Source: Paulinella micropora | Taxonomy: Eukaryota > Cercozoa > Imbricatea > Euglyphida > Paulinellidae | Length of the DNA stretch: 64,000 nt | NCBI GenBank assembly: GCA_019918135.1 | Contig: WBZZ01006013.1 | Coordinates: forward strand, 1 to 64,000 | Reading direction: 5' to 3' | Part shown: one piece after another, positions 1 to 10,562 of the stretch | How positions within the stretch are numbered: the first letter of the stretch is position 1 | Layout of the letters: each line of letters opens with the position of its first letter | Notes under the pieces: model-generated | Databases searched by the model: none | What the model was told of the DNA's origin: nothing | The model's input: the letters and a program-made list of their open reading frames with translations, nothing else | Translations under genes and position numbers: made by a program

Positions 1-1800
1 AAGACTTACTAGACTACGGGCAATGGTACTCACCGGATTAAAAGGTCACGGTGTTTTGCGCAGAGGGTGGACAATGCCGTGAAGCAATCGACCACACTCT
101 ATAAGCAATAACTGGTCAATACAGGCGTCTCAGTATTACTATTCCGTCATTATATTCCAAGTGTTCTCAGTTCACTTTTGCAGTTTGGTTACCTTTTAAT
201 ACTGACTACAAACAGTGCTGCTTGAGCACAAGAACTACGATCCCTATCCGTTCCATCTATTGCTATCAGTTCTACAATTGGTTGGTCTACATAGGTCCCG
301 ACGGAGATCAACTCTATTCGAGATAAATCAAGAAGATCTAGAAAGGATGAATTGTAGATTGTGCAACTGTAAGTTGCACATCCTTCCTGTACTAGTAAAG
401 AAATATGATATTATATTTTCAATTGGCAAGGAGGGCCGGCAGAGAATAGGTTTACGTGAATTTGCCACAAAGGACAAATCCAGTAACGGAAATTCTCGGT
501 TACGGTATATCTCCGACGCTCCCCCTCAAAGAACGTAAACTTATCTGCCTTGACTGCTTAGTAATAAAATAATTTATTATTATGTCCGCACCAAGGACCT
601 TATGATCATAAATGAATTAACATGTCTATGCCCTATCACTCACGTTGGCGGTGAAAAGCCAGACCCAAAGAAGGTCAACTTACCCTCGCTCTCTCTGAGA
701 TGTAGAGTCAGAAGTGGCTACCCCACTTACCGCGGCATGCACATATCAGTTAGATTATATGCAAGGCTGGCGTCCCACGGTAAAGTAAGGCCTCTCTGAC
801 GAGAAGACGATTATCAACTACGCTCTCCTAACCTCTCAAAATGAAAAATGTAAAAGTTGCGCCCATCCCGGCTGAAACTTGAAGTATGATAATGCATCGG
901 AAATTTATGCTACATATAATCAAAATATAATAAGTCAGTAAGTTGACTTAATAGATATTGATCCGGTAATGCGATTTATGGTAAAATTTAATGATTTAGC
1001 TATCCTGATGATTATATGATAAGTATGACGTCCATATTTATAAAGTACAGACATAGACATCATATCATGACATAAAAAATGTGGGATTAAATTTTACAAT
1101 AAAAGTTATGAAGGCAAAAGTATAGAATATATGAAATATAGCAGATAAACATGCTAATTTTCAAATTAATGCAGTAGCTGTAGATCGACGAGTTCGAACA
1201 GAATACACATTAAATTAAGCTAGTTTAATATGATTGACTTAGTAAAAATAATTTTGTCAGCATTTCCCCGGCAAGGGGTACCTTTCAGAAAAAAACTATG
1301 TAATAAGTTATGTTCTGAGGGCTCCCGTTGCTAGAGACGCCGTAAATTATTATTCCGAAGTTATAATATACTACGAACTAAGGATACGCATGCTGGAATC
1401 GCGTCTGGGTCCGCTGGCCTCGAACTTTGACTTGTCCCCTGGGCCCGTTTCTGCTCTACCACCTAAAATTCCTATCAACGTGGAAAAAGGGGTAGCGCAC
1501 GGCAGAAACACACCAAAAGCACACATATTCGAAGTTCTATCAAGCTACAAGAGTGCTTTTGGATGCACAATCCCTAAGAGCCAGAGGCTACTTAGCGACT
1601 TTGTGTCCAGAAGCACTAAGTCAAGCGATGACGCAGCCCACTTCCGATTCAGCTGCTCCAAGTGCGAAACACAACCTACAAAGCTGGGATATGTAACAAA
1701 TAGCGAGGTTGACCCTTGTGGTATGTAAAATACAGCCGACATTGAGCGTTGGGACTCATTTCCAGCCCCCGGTCCAATGACTTTGCCATTTCTGGCTTGT
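1..1800. other. Unassigned flank, no gene recognised
   Basis: I see no recognisable protein, RNA gene or repeat here. Base composition is fairly even, unlike the AT-rich Polintons to the right. A few short open frames exist on both strands, but none matches a family I know and overlapping frames are equally open. Because the copia fragment at 1826-4100 ends with its RNase H region at 1826, the 3' LTR of that element would be expected within this stretch, but I could not find its second copy in the window to prove it. Confidence 0.4.
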
Positions 1801-1825
1801 ACCCCCTACTAAGGCTATGTCTATC

Positions 1826-2521
1826 CTATTCGTCCGTGAGCGCTATCTTTCTAAGCGCTTCCAAATGTAATCTAGGGCAGAACACGTCCAACAACGCGTC
1901 CGCCTGATCCTTGGGCAAATACTTAGTCAAAACATCCCCTAACTGACCTTTAGTACCAACCTTCCTAAACTTAGCTAAATCTTCCTGTTCTAGCTCGTGT
2001 AGGTAGTGTTCTTCCAAAGGCAAGTGTTTCGTGCGTGGTCCGGCTAACCCGCGTTGCGCGGCTAGTATAGTTTGGGCGTTATCCTCATGAACGTCGAAAG
2101 GTTTGGGCTCCGGAATGCCTAATTTACTTCGCATGTTGCGAATGGCCATAGCTTCCCTTAGTGCCTCATTGGCTGCAAAAATTTCCGCGTCGTTCGACGA
2201 AAGGGCAACTTTCGACTGCCGTTTGGACAGCCAACCTACGAGATCCCCTCCTACTAAGACTACATACCCAGTACGAGATTTACCCGTCTTTAAACAAACC
2301 CTGTGAGCCGCATCGGGCCAAACTGTCATTGGTCCTATCGGTCCTGCCTTCCCTACCGCACTAAGATCCTTCTTGCTGAACCTAAGTACTCTATCGTTCT
2401 CCAGATATCGGATTAATAATATCTTCCCTAGCTTGGAATAAGTCTTCCCCACATCTACTGTCTGCATTACGCTTGCAGAATTGAGGGATTCCTCTATATC
2501 CGGCCTAGTCATCTTGGCCAA
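1826..2521 (-). pseudogene. Copia A RNase H region (fossil)
   Basis: Copia-type RNase H, which degrades the RNA strand during reverse transcription. The family pattern is clear: SRTGYVVLVGGDLVGWLSKR followed by QSKVALSSNDAEIFAANEAL, then a C-terminal RTKHLPLEEHYLHEL and VLTKYLPKDQADALL, which match the copia RNase H tail. This is the best preserved part of copia A. It follows the reverse transcriptase region on the same strand. Confidence 0.88.
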
Positions 2522-2594
2522 AAAGAGTAAACTCCCGACTATCTATGGCATTGAAAACTGTCTAAGTCTTGCTTGCTCGTCCATTGGCATTGGA

Positions 2595-3714
2595 TCAGTT
2601 TTTGATCCGGGTGTTGCGCTGGGCTTTGCAGTGTTCATACCCGTAAAATTTCACAACTTTCCGAGCGTAACTTTGTTGACTTAGAATAATTTCCGATTTT
2701 GTCTGAATAATTTCCATGCCCTTGAATTCTTTTGCTAAACAGAGTCTTTTAATGGGAAAATGCATTTCAAGTCTCTCGCAAAATCGATCATAGGCCTGTC
2801 TGCTAGGTGCCATGAAAATGAGATCGTCTACGTGGAAGACGCCTACTATTCCACACCTAAGCTCACTCCTCTCTCCATAAACATGCATGGGTCGGATTGA
2901 AGTGTTACAAAGCCTAACTGTTTTAGAAGCCCGGAAAATATATCATACCAACGCTTCCCTGCCTGGGGCGCGCCGTATAATACTTTGACAACCTAGACGG
3001 TAGCACGCAAGCCGTAACTGCTTCCAGTCTTCGACCTGGCCCAGCTGTGTGCGCCACTCAGCAGGAATACTGTTACCAGTGCTATACTGGTCATAACGTA
3101 GGAATTGTTCCATCAGCTCTAGCACCCGGGCTTCATCCGCTACTGTAACATCATAGGCTTGGCTATCCATATTTTTCCTACTCTCCCTGCCAAGGATGCA
3201 CCATGAGGTGGGCGAGCATATATGGCGTCTATCATATCGGCGTTAAGATATGCGTTTTTGAAGTCTACCCCGTAAAATCTCCTACCATAGCTAACTGTCA
3301 ACTTGCACAAAAGCAAAACTGATCTGTGGTTTGCGCATGTTGTTCAGGATTATAACTAATACCCGGTTGCAATTGATCTCCCCTCAAGGACAAACGGGAT
3401 TTGACGAACCTTAGTCCATCCTGGTCCGTTTTGACCTTATGCACCCAAGTTAACCCAACTATCTTAACTCCGGCTTTCCTAGCCTCACTTTCGTCTACCC
3501 ATTGATATGTCTTGAACTCCGCTATGGAACGTAACTCTCTATCTATCACTGCCTGTAGATCTTTGAGTGTCATACCCTCTATTGCTAAGTCTGGCGGTAA
3601 ATGTATGTAACACATCCACTCACTCGCTTCGTCATGTGAAATGCAATCATCCATGTCATACATAGTAGTAACATGATGTGTAGATGTGCGGGATGGATCT
3701 ACTTGCTTTCTCAC
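2595..3714 (-). pseudogene. Copia A reverse transcriptase region (fossil)
   Basis: RVT_2-type reverse transcriptase of a copia element, which would copy element RNA into DNA in cytoplasmic particles. The N-terminal palm signature WVHKVKTDQDG with SRLSLRGDQ lies near 3400-3480, and the catalytic-site stretch GVFHVDDLIFMAPSRQAYD near 2800-2850. The region is broken in several places. Order and orientation agree with the RNase H region downstream. Confidence 0.8.
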
Positions 3715-4100
3715 TCTTTTTCCGCTGACTATGTTCGCTGCTGATATCTTGTCACTCTGTTCCCAAGTAACTCCCTTGGTTGGGGCCTTACCCTCTATAT
3801 TTACTGTGGTGTGGGATCATGTTGCGCGCTTGGGCTGTTCATATCTACAGGCAAGGGCACTATACTAATGCGCTCATCTATTTTGCTCCCCCTGGACTGC
3901 ATCAACCTCATGAGGTTCATGTTCAGTCTCTAGCTTGGCCTCTACCTTATCCTCTGCCTCACTGTCTACGTGTGGCGTAGTGGTGGGACTGTGTGGGAAT
4001 GGTGCAACTGGACTATCATTGGAACTGGGCTCGAAATCAGCTACCTGGCTAGTTCCTATGGCTATCCCGGTGTCTGAGAACCCTTGTGTGTTGCTCTAGT

Positions 4101-4271
4101 TCATCTGTAGGACCGTAATTCCCGTAGTATTCCGTTCCTAATTTTCCGGTAACAATAGAACTCAGAAATGCCGCATTATTACCATTTCTACCGGTTCATT
4201 ACCAATTTCAATAATCCGGATTAATGCCGAATATAATCGTAATTATTTCCTTTAACCACAGTAATATTGCC
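4101..4271. other. Flank between copia A and Polinton P1
   Basis: About 170 bp with no coding signal. It belongs to the DNA into which P1 inserted: the same pre-insertion stretch resumes at 25013. It could be part of an LTR of copia B, but I cannot show a second copy. Confidence 0.3.
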
Positions 4272-4277
4272 AATTTG
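4272..4277. repeat. Target site duplication of P1, left (AATTTG)
   Basis: AATTTG directly precedes the left inverted repeat of P1 and recurs at 25007-25012 directly after the right one. Six bases is the usual Polinton duplication size. Confidence 0.85.
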
Positions 4278-4292
4278 AGTAGTAGATGATAC

Positions 4293-4343
4293 CGCAGTTC
4301 GTGTCATGAATTTTCGTGCCTCAAATTCACGACATGAACTGCG
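4293..4343. other. P1 left terminal hairpin with TCGTGCCT loop
   Basis: Two 21-base arms (4293-4313 and 4323-4343) pair at 19 of 21 positions around a 9-base loop TCGTGCCTC. The equivalent place in P2 (25650-25704) has unrelated stem sequence but the same loop core and flanking T and A runs. Family-known use of TIRs is origin of protein-primed replication and integrase recognition; a specific role of this hairpin is my inference. Confidence 0.8.
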
Positions 4344-4400
4344 ATTAAGGCTTCTAGACATATCACACATGTAATCAATACAGAAGGCCAAAAGCCCCAT

Positions 4401-4420
4401 ATCTCCAACACGTTGGAGAT
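4401..4420. repeat. 20-bp palindrome, type 1
   Basis: ATCTCCAACACGTTGGAGAT: 9-base arms with a 2-base centre. One of a family of palindromes scattered through both Polintons. Here it is inside the left TIR; the right TIR has two copies. Confidence 0.85.
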
Positions 4421-4466
4421 AATCAGAAAAAATATATGACACATTTTTATTAAAAGTTATTACATA

Positions 4467-4709
4467 ATGTATAATATATCCGACCTCAAACAGAAGAGAG
4501 CAGAATATAGAAAAGAAAGAATCAAACAAAAATATACTTGTGTATGTGGTAAGACCATAGGAATATACAGCAAATACACACACGAAAAATCAGATTTTTA
4601 TAGAGATTTCTTCGCCGAGAAAGAGGAGGTAATGATTGGAGGTTATCCAGTTATACGTGTTTGTCGCAGAAATGATGACATAGAAAGATATTATAAAAAT
4701 AAAATGTAA
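4467..4709 (+). CDS. Small zinc-finger-like protein (P1)
   Basis: An 80-residue basic protein, first gene inside the left TIR of P1. Residues 23-47 (YTCVCGKTIGIYSKYTHEKS) hold a Cys-x-Cys pair and a histidine, like the zinc-finger-like cores of small viral DNA-binding proteins. A close homologue sits in the same place in P2 (25824-26057), so it is a conserved gene. The N-terminus is rich in Lys, Arg and Glu and likely helical. Position in the early-type plus-strand block suggests a role in replication or regulation, but that is inference; the family is not one I can name. The start is not certain: a later in-frame start would match P2 better. Confidence 0.65.
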   Translation: MYNISDLKQKRAEYRKERIKQKYTCVCGKTIGIYSKYTHEKSDFYRDFFAEKEEVMIGGYPVIRVCRRNDDIERYYKNKM

Positions 4710-4750
4710 AATTATTTAAAGAAATAAATATTATTACATATATATATTAT
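4701..4750 (+). promoter_or_regulatory. Repeated intergenic cassette (P1)
   Basis: AAAATGTAAA, then TTTAAAGAAATAAATATTA and TTACATATA. Nearly the same block lies at 26083-26131 and 26393-26438 in P2, each time between the stop of one small gene and the start of the next. A shared promoter or 3'-end signal is likely; which of the two is unknown. Confidence 0.45.
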
Positions 4751-4769
4751 CTATTATAAATAATAGATT

Positions 4770-4996
4770 ATGTGCGAATTAACAATCCTTCAACAAGCAG
4801 ACAAGGAGATGAAAGAAATATATAACTCTCATTTTCCTGAAGCAAAAGCAGATGACTTATCTATTAAAATATTTACAAAACAATAAATGTCTAATAGATA
4901 TGTCAAAGCATACAAATTTTGGAAAATACAAGCAGAGATTATAAGAGATAAAGAAGAAAAAGATATGAAAGACTTATATAAATTAAAATATGTGCT
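4770..4996 (+). pseudogene. Broken copy of the second small Polinton gene (P1)
   Basis: The start encodes ILQQADKEMKEIYNSHFPEA, which matches the start of the 90-residue P2 protein at 26129-26401 (MIQADKELKELYNLHFPEA). A later stretch resembles its KAFKFW part. The P1 copy carries several breaks. Function unknown. Confidence 0.6.
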
Positions 4997-5116
4997 ATGG
5001 CCATTGAAAAATTGAATGAGAGAACTCCATTTAAAAAATATGTAAAATCAAACTCTGAATATTGGAAATTTCACAAAAAATATATTATTGTGGATATTGA
5101 AGAAACTCCTAACTGA
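4997..5116 (+). CDS. 39-codon frame resembling a piece of polymerase B
   Basis: A 39-residue open frame containing KKYVKSNSEYWKFHKKYIIV. It resembles the polymerase B stretches KYITKNHEYWKFWAKNVI (P1) and EYIKSNEEYWKFWTKNYI (P2), which lie between the KLFMN.LYG and YTDTDS motifs. It is thus probably a stray duplicate of that region, placed upstream of the real polymerase gene and absent from P2. Whether it is expressed is unknown. Confidence 0.55.
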   Translation: MAIEKLNERTPFKKYVKSNSEYWKFHKKYIIVDIEETPN

Positions 5117-5168
5117 CTTCTATTAAGTGGAGCACCGAAATAAATAATTAATTTCAATCTAAAGAGTA

Positions 5169-5192
5169 AAATTATATTACTTATAATATACA
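5169..5192 (+). promoter_or_regulatory. AT-rich start-proximal motif TTATATTACTTATAAT
   Basis: The motif ends one or two bases before the start codon at 5193 and recurs before the homologous P2 gene (26421-26438). It is the 3' half of the intergenic cassette and a promoter candidate for the left block. Confidence 0.4.
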
Positions 5193-5396
5193 ATGGGCAG
5201 ACACAAGAAGTATCTCACACTTGAAGATAGACGAAAGGCAAACAATGATAAAGCGATGGCTTATTATAACAGAAATCGCGATGAAATAAACAGAATGAGA
5301 AAAGAAAAACTTAAAGAAAGAAACAGGAAACTGGAAGAATATGAAAAAATGAAAGCAAAAGAAAAAGCAATAGAAAAAGCAACAGAAAAAATGTAA
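5193..5396 (+). CDS. Small basic MGRHKKYLT-type protein (P1)
   Basis: A 67-residue, very basic protein starting MGRHKKYLTLEDRRKANNDK and continuing as a Lys/Glu/Arg-rich helix. The N-terminus resembles the GRxKKYLTxEER start of small proteins common in large DNA viruses and mobile elements, perhaps a DNA-binding segment. The P2 homologue is at 26443-26619. It stands directly upstream of polymerase B in both elements, fitting a role in replication or gene control, but no function is proven. Confidence 0.6.
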   Translation: MGRHKKYLTLEDRRKANNDKAMAYYNRNRDEINRMRKEKLKERNRKLEEYEKMKAKEKAIEKATEKM

Positions 5397-5503
5397 AACT
5401 ATTTTCCATCTAAAGATAACTATATATATTGATATATATATATTAGTAAAACAATTTAATTATTTTCAATATTTTTATATTCCTGCTAATATAAAAGTAA
5501 AAT

Positions 5504-8427
5504 ATGCCACCACCATTACAACCTAGACCAACAAAAGAAAATGTAGAACTAGCGAAGGTAAGGGCGAACTTACGCGAAACAAAGACACGAGAGGCGGGAC
5601 GACGAGAGGTAAAACTCGTTGAACTAAGACCAATACGAAACATAGGTATAAACGGCTTTTCATACCCCTTTAGAAATCTTGACATTAACTTTTATGATAT
5701 GGATGCGATTGAACTAATAATTATGAGAGCAGTAAGAGATGTTAAAACCAGAGGTATGACAAACGAAGCAAGTATTCATATTAAGTTTGGTTATATAACG
5801 GATGTTGATGACAGCAAGTTTTACAAATGGAAAACTTTCAATTCCGTTAAGTTGAAAGATATAGACGACCTATTTCGTGATATATATCTATACAACGAAC
5901 AAAATCTTGAAGCCAGTGCTCACGGATATGAACGAATTATCCAATACATAAATATTCAAATTGTCCAAGAAGACGGAGGCGGATGCAATTCTTCAGGAAA
6001 GGATTTGAAAAATAAAACAGATGAAGGAATTCATATTAATCCAAGGAGTAAGGATAATAATTGTTTCTTCTATGTTGTCAAGAATATATTAAACCTTCCT
6101 TTGAAGGGTAAATCAAAACTTAATAAAAAAGTATGTAATGATATTAGAAAAGAATTTAAACTTGAAACTAATTCTTACATACCTTTATCGGTTGGTTTTG
6201 AAATATTAAAAAAATATTGTATTGAAGGTAAGTATTTTGAAATAACTGATGCGACAACGAAACAGACTTTCAAAAACTTTGAAGACCCTTTAATTACTGC
6301 GGATGTGCTTTGTTATCTTCTTAAAGGACATTATATAAGTTTTATAAAAAGAAACAAAAATAAGTGCCCCAATTGTCTGAGGGAATATTTCAATAATCAC
6401 ACTTGCAATAATAAAAGGATTACATATGCGAAGGCTAAACTTAGAGAAAAAGAAAAACAAGTAAGGTCTTTATTAACTAGATTTGATGAAATGAATTATA
6501 ACAATCAAGATGAGGTTTTTCATTATGACCTTGAGACTTTTACAAACCTATACGAATTACACACCCCATACATAGCGGGCTATACAATTGCAGATATTGG
6601 TTTTAAATATGTCGCTGGCGATGATTGTATTCCCAAACTTCTTGATATAATTTTTAAATTCGCTGAAGATTTAGCAAAAAGAAAACTAAAAGCAAAATTA
6701 TATGTTAATGCCTTTAATGGTTCAAAGTTTGACCACTACTTCCTTCAAAAAGAATTTATCAAAAGAAAAATTAAAGACACTCCATTGATTAATAATGGAG
6801 CCATTATCTCAATGGAATACAAAAACATAAAATTCTGGGATATGTGCAAGCACACTGAAGGAAGCCTTAAAAAGAACCTTGAAACATTGGGCTGTAATGT
6901 TTCAAAAGGAGACTTTGACCATAGTAAAGCGAAACGATGGGAAGAAATGGATGAAGAAACCAAAAAAGAATGTTTAGAATATTTAGAGAAAGATGTTATG
7001 GGGCTTAAGGAACTCCACGACACACTAAATAGACAAACATACGAAGAGCACAAAACAAACTTAACCGCTTTTATCTCTACTTCGTCTCTTACATTCAATT
7101 TATGGAAAAAGAGGATAGATGGAAAATACATCATTCAATTACCTACCATAAAACAAGAAAGAGACTTTAGAAAGGCTGTGTATGGTGCTAGAACTTATCC
7201 AAGCAAAAGGAGGTTTATCTCAGAGCAATACCAAAAATACTTAAGTGGCGAAATTAAGTTTGATGAGATTGTAGATTATCTTATTGATGCGGATGTCGTC
7301 TCACTTTATCCAACCGCAATGCTTGAATTATTTATGACTGGTGAAATAAAAGAGTGCGAAGGAGAAATGAAGGGGAAACTTGGTATATATAATGTTAATT
7401 ACATATCACCAAAAAACCTTTTACACCCGCGAGTGCCATTCCGCGATAGCAAAGGATGCTTAAAGTGGGAACTAAAAGATATGAAAGACCAATGGCTCAC
7501 GAGTGTTGATATTGAAGATATGTTAGAACTTGGATACGAAGTTAAAATTAATCGCGGATACTACACTGAAGAAGCAGAACCAGTATTCAAAGAATATGTC
7601 TCAGAGTTATTCAAGAAAAAAGAAAACTCAAAGAAAGGCACACCGCAATATCTACTCGCCAAGTTGTTTATGAATGCTTTATACGGAAAGACAATCCAAA
7701 GACCAATTAACTCTGTGAGTAAATACATAACAAAAAATCACGAGTATTGGAAATTTTGGGCGAAGAATGTTATAACCGATATTGAAAAGTTTGACGAAGC
7801 AAACGGAAAATTATGGCTAATCACTGGTATTCCTAGAGACGAGAAAGAAAAGGAAGAAAAAATTACGAAACCCACACATTATGGAGCCTTTATATTAGCA
7901 TACAGCAGGCGAATTATGTATAAGTATATGACCGAGGCTAACCCAGACAATACCACAGACAAAGATTATTATTATACAGACACGGACAGCATTCAATCAC
8001 ATGTGCGACAAATGAAAAAATAAAAAGATTTAGAGATAAATCAATCGGCGGTATGAGTGATGACCTTGGCGATGATTGTAAAATAATAAGGGGTATATGG
8101 GTAGCACCAAAATTGTATATGTTAGAGTATATAAAGAAGGATGACAAGAAAACATACTTTCATTTCAGAGGTAAAGGCTTAGACTTAAAGAAATTAAATC
8201 CCGCTTCATATGAATTAATGGACAAGGGCGAAAGTTTAACAAACACAAGAGACTTCATAATGAAAAAGATACACACGAGCAGAAACAGCAAACAGCAACA
8301 CATTGAACACTTTAGTATCCAACACCAAAAGAATGTGGTAAAAGTTGTTAATAAAACAAGATGGTGCGGACGAGATTTCTATACTGATAATGATAGCATT
8401 CCGCGAGGATACCATATAAGGACATAA
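5504..8427 (+). pseudogene. polB: Protein-primed DNA polymerase B (P1, broken)
   Basis: Polinton family-B polymerase that copies the linear element from a protein primer. The exonuclease signatures HYDLETF, NAFNGSKFDHYF and YLEKDVMGLKELHD, and the polymerase signatures DADVVSLYPTAM, KLFMNALYGKT and YTDTDS, come in the family order. The N-terminal third holds an OTU-like stretch (SKDNNCFFYVV) and a Cys/His cluster (CPNCLREYFNNHTC). An upstream TATAAAAG (5490-5497) is shared with P2. The region looks broken by about one change; P2 carries a whole-looking homologue. Confidence 0.92.
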
Positions 8428-8500
8428 AAGAATTAATTATAAAAAAAAGAAAAAAAATTATTTTTTTCCATAAAAAATTTTCGTCAGTCTATATACACCC

Positions 8501-8788
8501 ATGTCCGCCCTAACCAGACTATGCGAGAAGTTTGAAAAACTCTCTATTGAAAATAAAAAAGAAACATTTTCTCTTACCGATGTTAAAAAGATAATTACTG
8601 ACGAAATCCAAATGATTGAAAAGGCGCGGGCTGGCAAGCCAAAGGATACTTTTCCATTTGGTAAGTATAAAGGTAAGAAAATTCAAGATATCGCTACCAT
8701 TGACAAGCCATATTTGAAATGGGTAATCCTCCAGCCGTGGTTTGATAAATTTACTGACATTAAGACTGAAGTAAAAAAATACATTTAA
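8501..8788 (+). CDS. ExoX-C-like domain protein, first of pair (P1)
   Basis: A 95-residue protein. Residues about 50-85 (FPFGKYKGKKIQDIATIDKP then YLKWVILQPWF) match the small domain found at the C-terminus of exonuclease X-type proteins and as stand-alone proteins in viruses. No nuclease domain is present. The N-terminal half is a charged helix. A paralogue follows 29 bases downstream, and the P2 homologue is at 29915-30202. The start is preceded by a TATATACACCC motif close to that of the next gene. The role is probably as a nucleic-acid or replication accessory; that is inference. Confidence 0.75.
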   Translation: MSALTRLCEKFEKLSIENKKETFSLTDVKKIITDEIQMIEKARAGKPKDTFPFGKYKGKKIQDIATIDKPYLKWVILQPWFDKFTDIKTEVKKYI

Positions 8789-8817
8789 TAAAATTATTTT
8801 GTAGTATATTATATACC

Positions 8818-9216
8818 ATGACAGACCTGAGCACCAAGCAAGACTACCTGAATGAAATTGAAAAATTTAACCTTGACATCGAAATTAAGAAACCAAATAT
8901 TAAATGGACTAAACCTGACATTGTTTCTTTCTATGAGCAATACAGACCAAGGGATGATAATGTGAAAGTCGTTATTCCATTAGAAAGCGTGTTGGACGAA
9001 GAAGAAAGCACTCCTTTTACTACTGCTGATATCACCGAAATAAATGCTAAGGTCAGCGAAGAAATAGCACAAAGTGAAGCAGACATTTTTCTTCAATATG
9101 GTAAGTATAAAAAAATGAAAATTGAAGATGTCGCTAAGATTGATAAACCATACCTTGAATATTTAATTCAACAACCTTATTTTAATAACAAAGATGCGGT
9201 AAAAAAATATTTATAA
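8818..9216 (+). CDS. ExoX-C-like domain protein, second of pair (P1)
   Basis: A 132-residue protein whose last 45 residues (QYGKYKKMKIEDVAKIDKPY then LEYLIQQPYF) repeat the ExoX-C-like domain of the gene before it, so the two are likely an old tandem duplication. The N-terminal part (MTDLSTKQDYLNEIEKFNLD) is not shared. The P2 homologue (30231-30731) is longer because of two in-frame palindromic insertions. It ends the plus-strand left block and converges on the minus-strand virion genes. Confidence 0.72.
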   Translation: MTDLSTKQDYLNEIEKFNLDIEIKKPNIKWTKPDIVSFYEQYRPRDDNVKVVIPLESVLDEEESTPFTTADITEINAKVSEEIAQSEADIFLQYGKYKKMKIEDVAKIDKPYLEYLIQQPYFNNKDAVKKYL

Positions 9217-9249
9217 TATCACATCGCTTTTCATTAAATTTTTTTTGCT

Positions 9250-10491
9250 TTATTGGTCTTCTATGAAGTTAGCGATAATATTGACATTTCCTCCTCCACC
9301 AGCAGAGACAGACTTCTGCGTAAAAGTTAATACATCACTCGGTGATAGGTATATATCATAACTTCTAAGATTGATTTGTTGAGTTGATTGAGAATTAACA
9401 TATAGTTTAAAAATTGTTGTTCCGTTTGCGATAGCACTCGCCTTTGTGTCAGTATCTACAATTGAGTACTTAGAATCAACATCCGCAAAACCCGCTCCAG
9501 TTAGTGTTCCATTTAATACCATTCTGACGACATTCGACTTAGTATCTTCATTCGTAATACTTATCAAAGTGGGATAAACATTTGAATAATTTGCTAAATT
9601 AGCACCGCCAGCATCAAATGTTGCTTTGTTTCTTATACTAATAATAGGACTTTCAGTGGTGTTTGCTGCTTTACTTCCTTCCACTTCGTTTGTTATGCTG
9701 GTATTAATAGTATTCGTTCCTTCAATAAATAAACTGGCACTCGCCGTTTTAAGAATTTGTATTCCAGTCTTTGCATCATTTCTCATGACTGCCGTAAAAG
9801 GTAATGTTGTATTTCGCAGGCTTACCCCAGTATTAGCATTCGCATACTCAATCATATGAACTAATTGAAATAATCCTGTTATTGGATTTTCAATTGAAAA
9901 CTTAATAGCACCAAACCCAAGATACTGAAATTGAATTTGAAATACATTTCCTTTGCTCCAGTCTAAGTTCGGCATAGCGAAATTCCCATCGCATGGGTCG
10001 TCCCAGTCTTCTTGGTCAATATAAACTGCAACACCTCCTTTAAGATGCGCGATATTCATTCCTGCTTGATTTTTGTAAAAATAAAATCCATCAACGAGAT
10101 CATTTCCTATTCCAATAAATGAATAGTAATCTTTTGTATCATCCGTTGTCCATAGAGCAGTAAATCGGGCTAGGACACCCATTCCAGTTCTATATTTTAT
10201 TCTCCTTTTACTTACTAATCCGGCATCTGCCGTAGCATTAGCAGTTGTTTTCAATTCAGCCATATTATTCAAAAATGACACAGACGATTTTGTTTCTGTT
10301 TTTGTCCATATCCTAGTATTAATGGTATATGGAAAGATTTCTTGTAATACTGGTGTTAATTGACCTACTACTGCTTCACCAAAAGCGGTTTTTGAATTAT
10401 TTGTTTCAATATTACCATCGTATCCAACACTGACATTTATAAATTCGCCGTCTGGATTTTGTGCGATTAAATTTCGCTGGTGTGTAGTCAT
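9250..10491 (-). CDS. Putative fibre/head structural protein (P1)
   Basis: A 413-residue protein. The centre (KGNVFQIQFQYLGFGAIKF then SIENPITGLFQLVHMIEYAN) and the upstream SKRRIKYRTGMGVLARFTAL resemble a beta-rich family of structural or attachment proteins seen in algal viruses, Polinton-like viruses and some phages. It is last in the minus-strand virion block, next to the major capsid gene. No signal peptide or membrane segment is seen. A broken homologue is in P2 (30780-32025). A vertex or surface component is likely, but the exact place in the particle is inference. Confidence 0.55.
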   Translation of the reverse strand: MTTHQRNLIAQNPDGEFINVSVGYDGNIETNNSKTAFGEAVVGQLTPVLQEIFPYTINTRIWTKTETKSSVSFLNNMAELKTTANATADAGLVSKRRIKYRTGMGVLARFTALWTTDDTKDYYSFIGIGNDLVDGFYFYKNQAGMNIAHLKGGVAVYIDQEDWDDPCDGNFAMPNLDWSKGNVFQIQFQYLGFGAIKFSIENPITGLFQLVHMIEYANANTGVSLRNTTLPFTAVMRNDAKTGIQILKTASASLFIEGTNTINTSITNEVEGSKAANTTESPIISIRNKATFDAGGANLANYSNVYPTLISITNEDTKSNVVRMVLNGTLTGAGFADVDSKYSIVDTDTKASAIANGTTIFKLYVNSQSTQQINLRSYDIYLSPSDVLTFTQKSVSAGGGGNVNIIANFIEDQ

Positions 10492-10562
10492 TGTAGGTCT
10501 ATATTATCAAAAAATAAATTAACTATCAAAATGAATAATTACCTATTACCTCACTGGATGAG

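Larger units (their letters stand above)
1826..4100 (-). mobile_element. Ty1/copia retroelement A, broken 3' part of pol
   Basis: Fossil of a Ty1/copia LTR retrotransposon on the minus strand. Order from high to low coordinate: a linker, the start of reverse transcriptase (3298-3714, WVHKVKTDQDGLRFVKSRL), further reverse transcriptase with the HVDDLIF active-site motif (2595-2888), then RNase H (1826-2521). It carries several breaks. Neither LTR nor the gag, protease and integrase parts are visible. Polinton P1 starts about 180 bp beyond its upper end. The element is clearly older than the Polintons, judging by its decay. Confidence 0.85.
4278..4454 (+). repeat. P1 left terminal inverted repeat
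   Basis: 177 bp, repeated inverted at 24803-25006. The tip reads AGTAGTAGATGATACC, one AGT unit more than the right tip. It contains the terminal hairpin (4293-4343) and one palindrome (4401-4420). Confidence 0.93.

Noticed and set aside
1390-1728. A host gene of about 112 codons in the left flank
   Set aside because: No family resemblance, an equally open frame on the other strand, and no start or splice context that favours it.
9250-10491. Calling this the major capsid protein
   Set aside because: The central motif resembles virus and phage fibre/head surface proteins, while the neighbouring 489-residue protein fits the capsid better in size, context and conservation.
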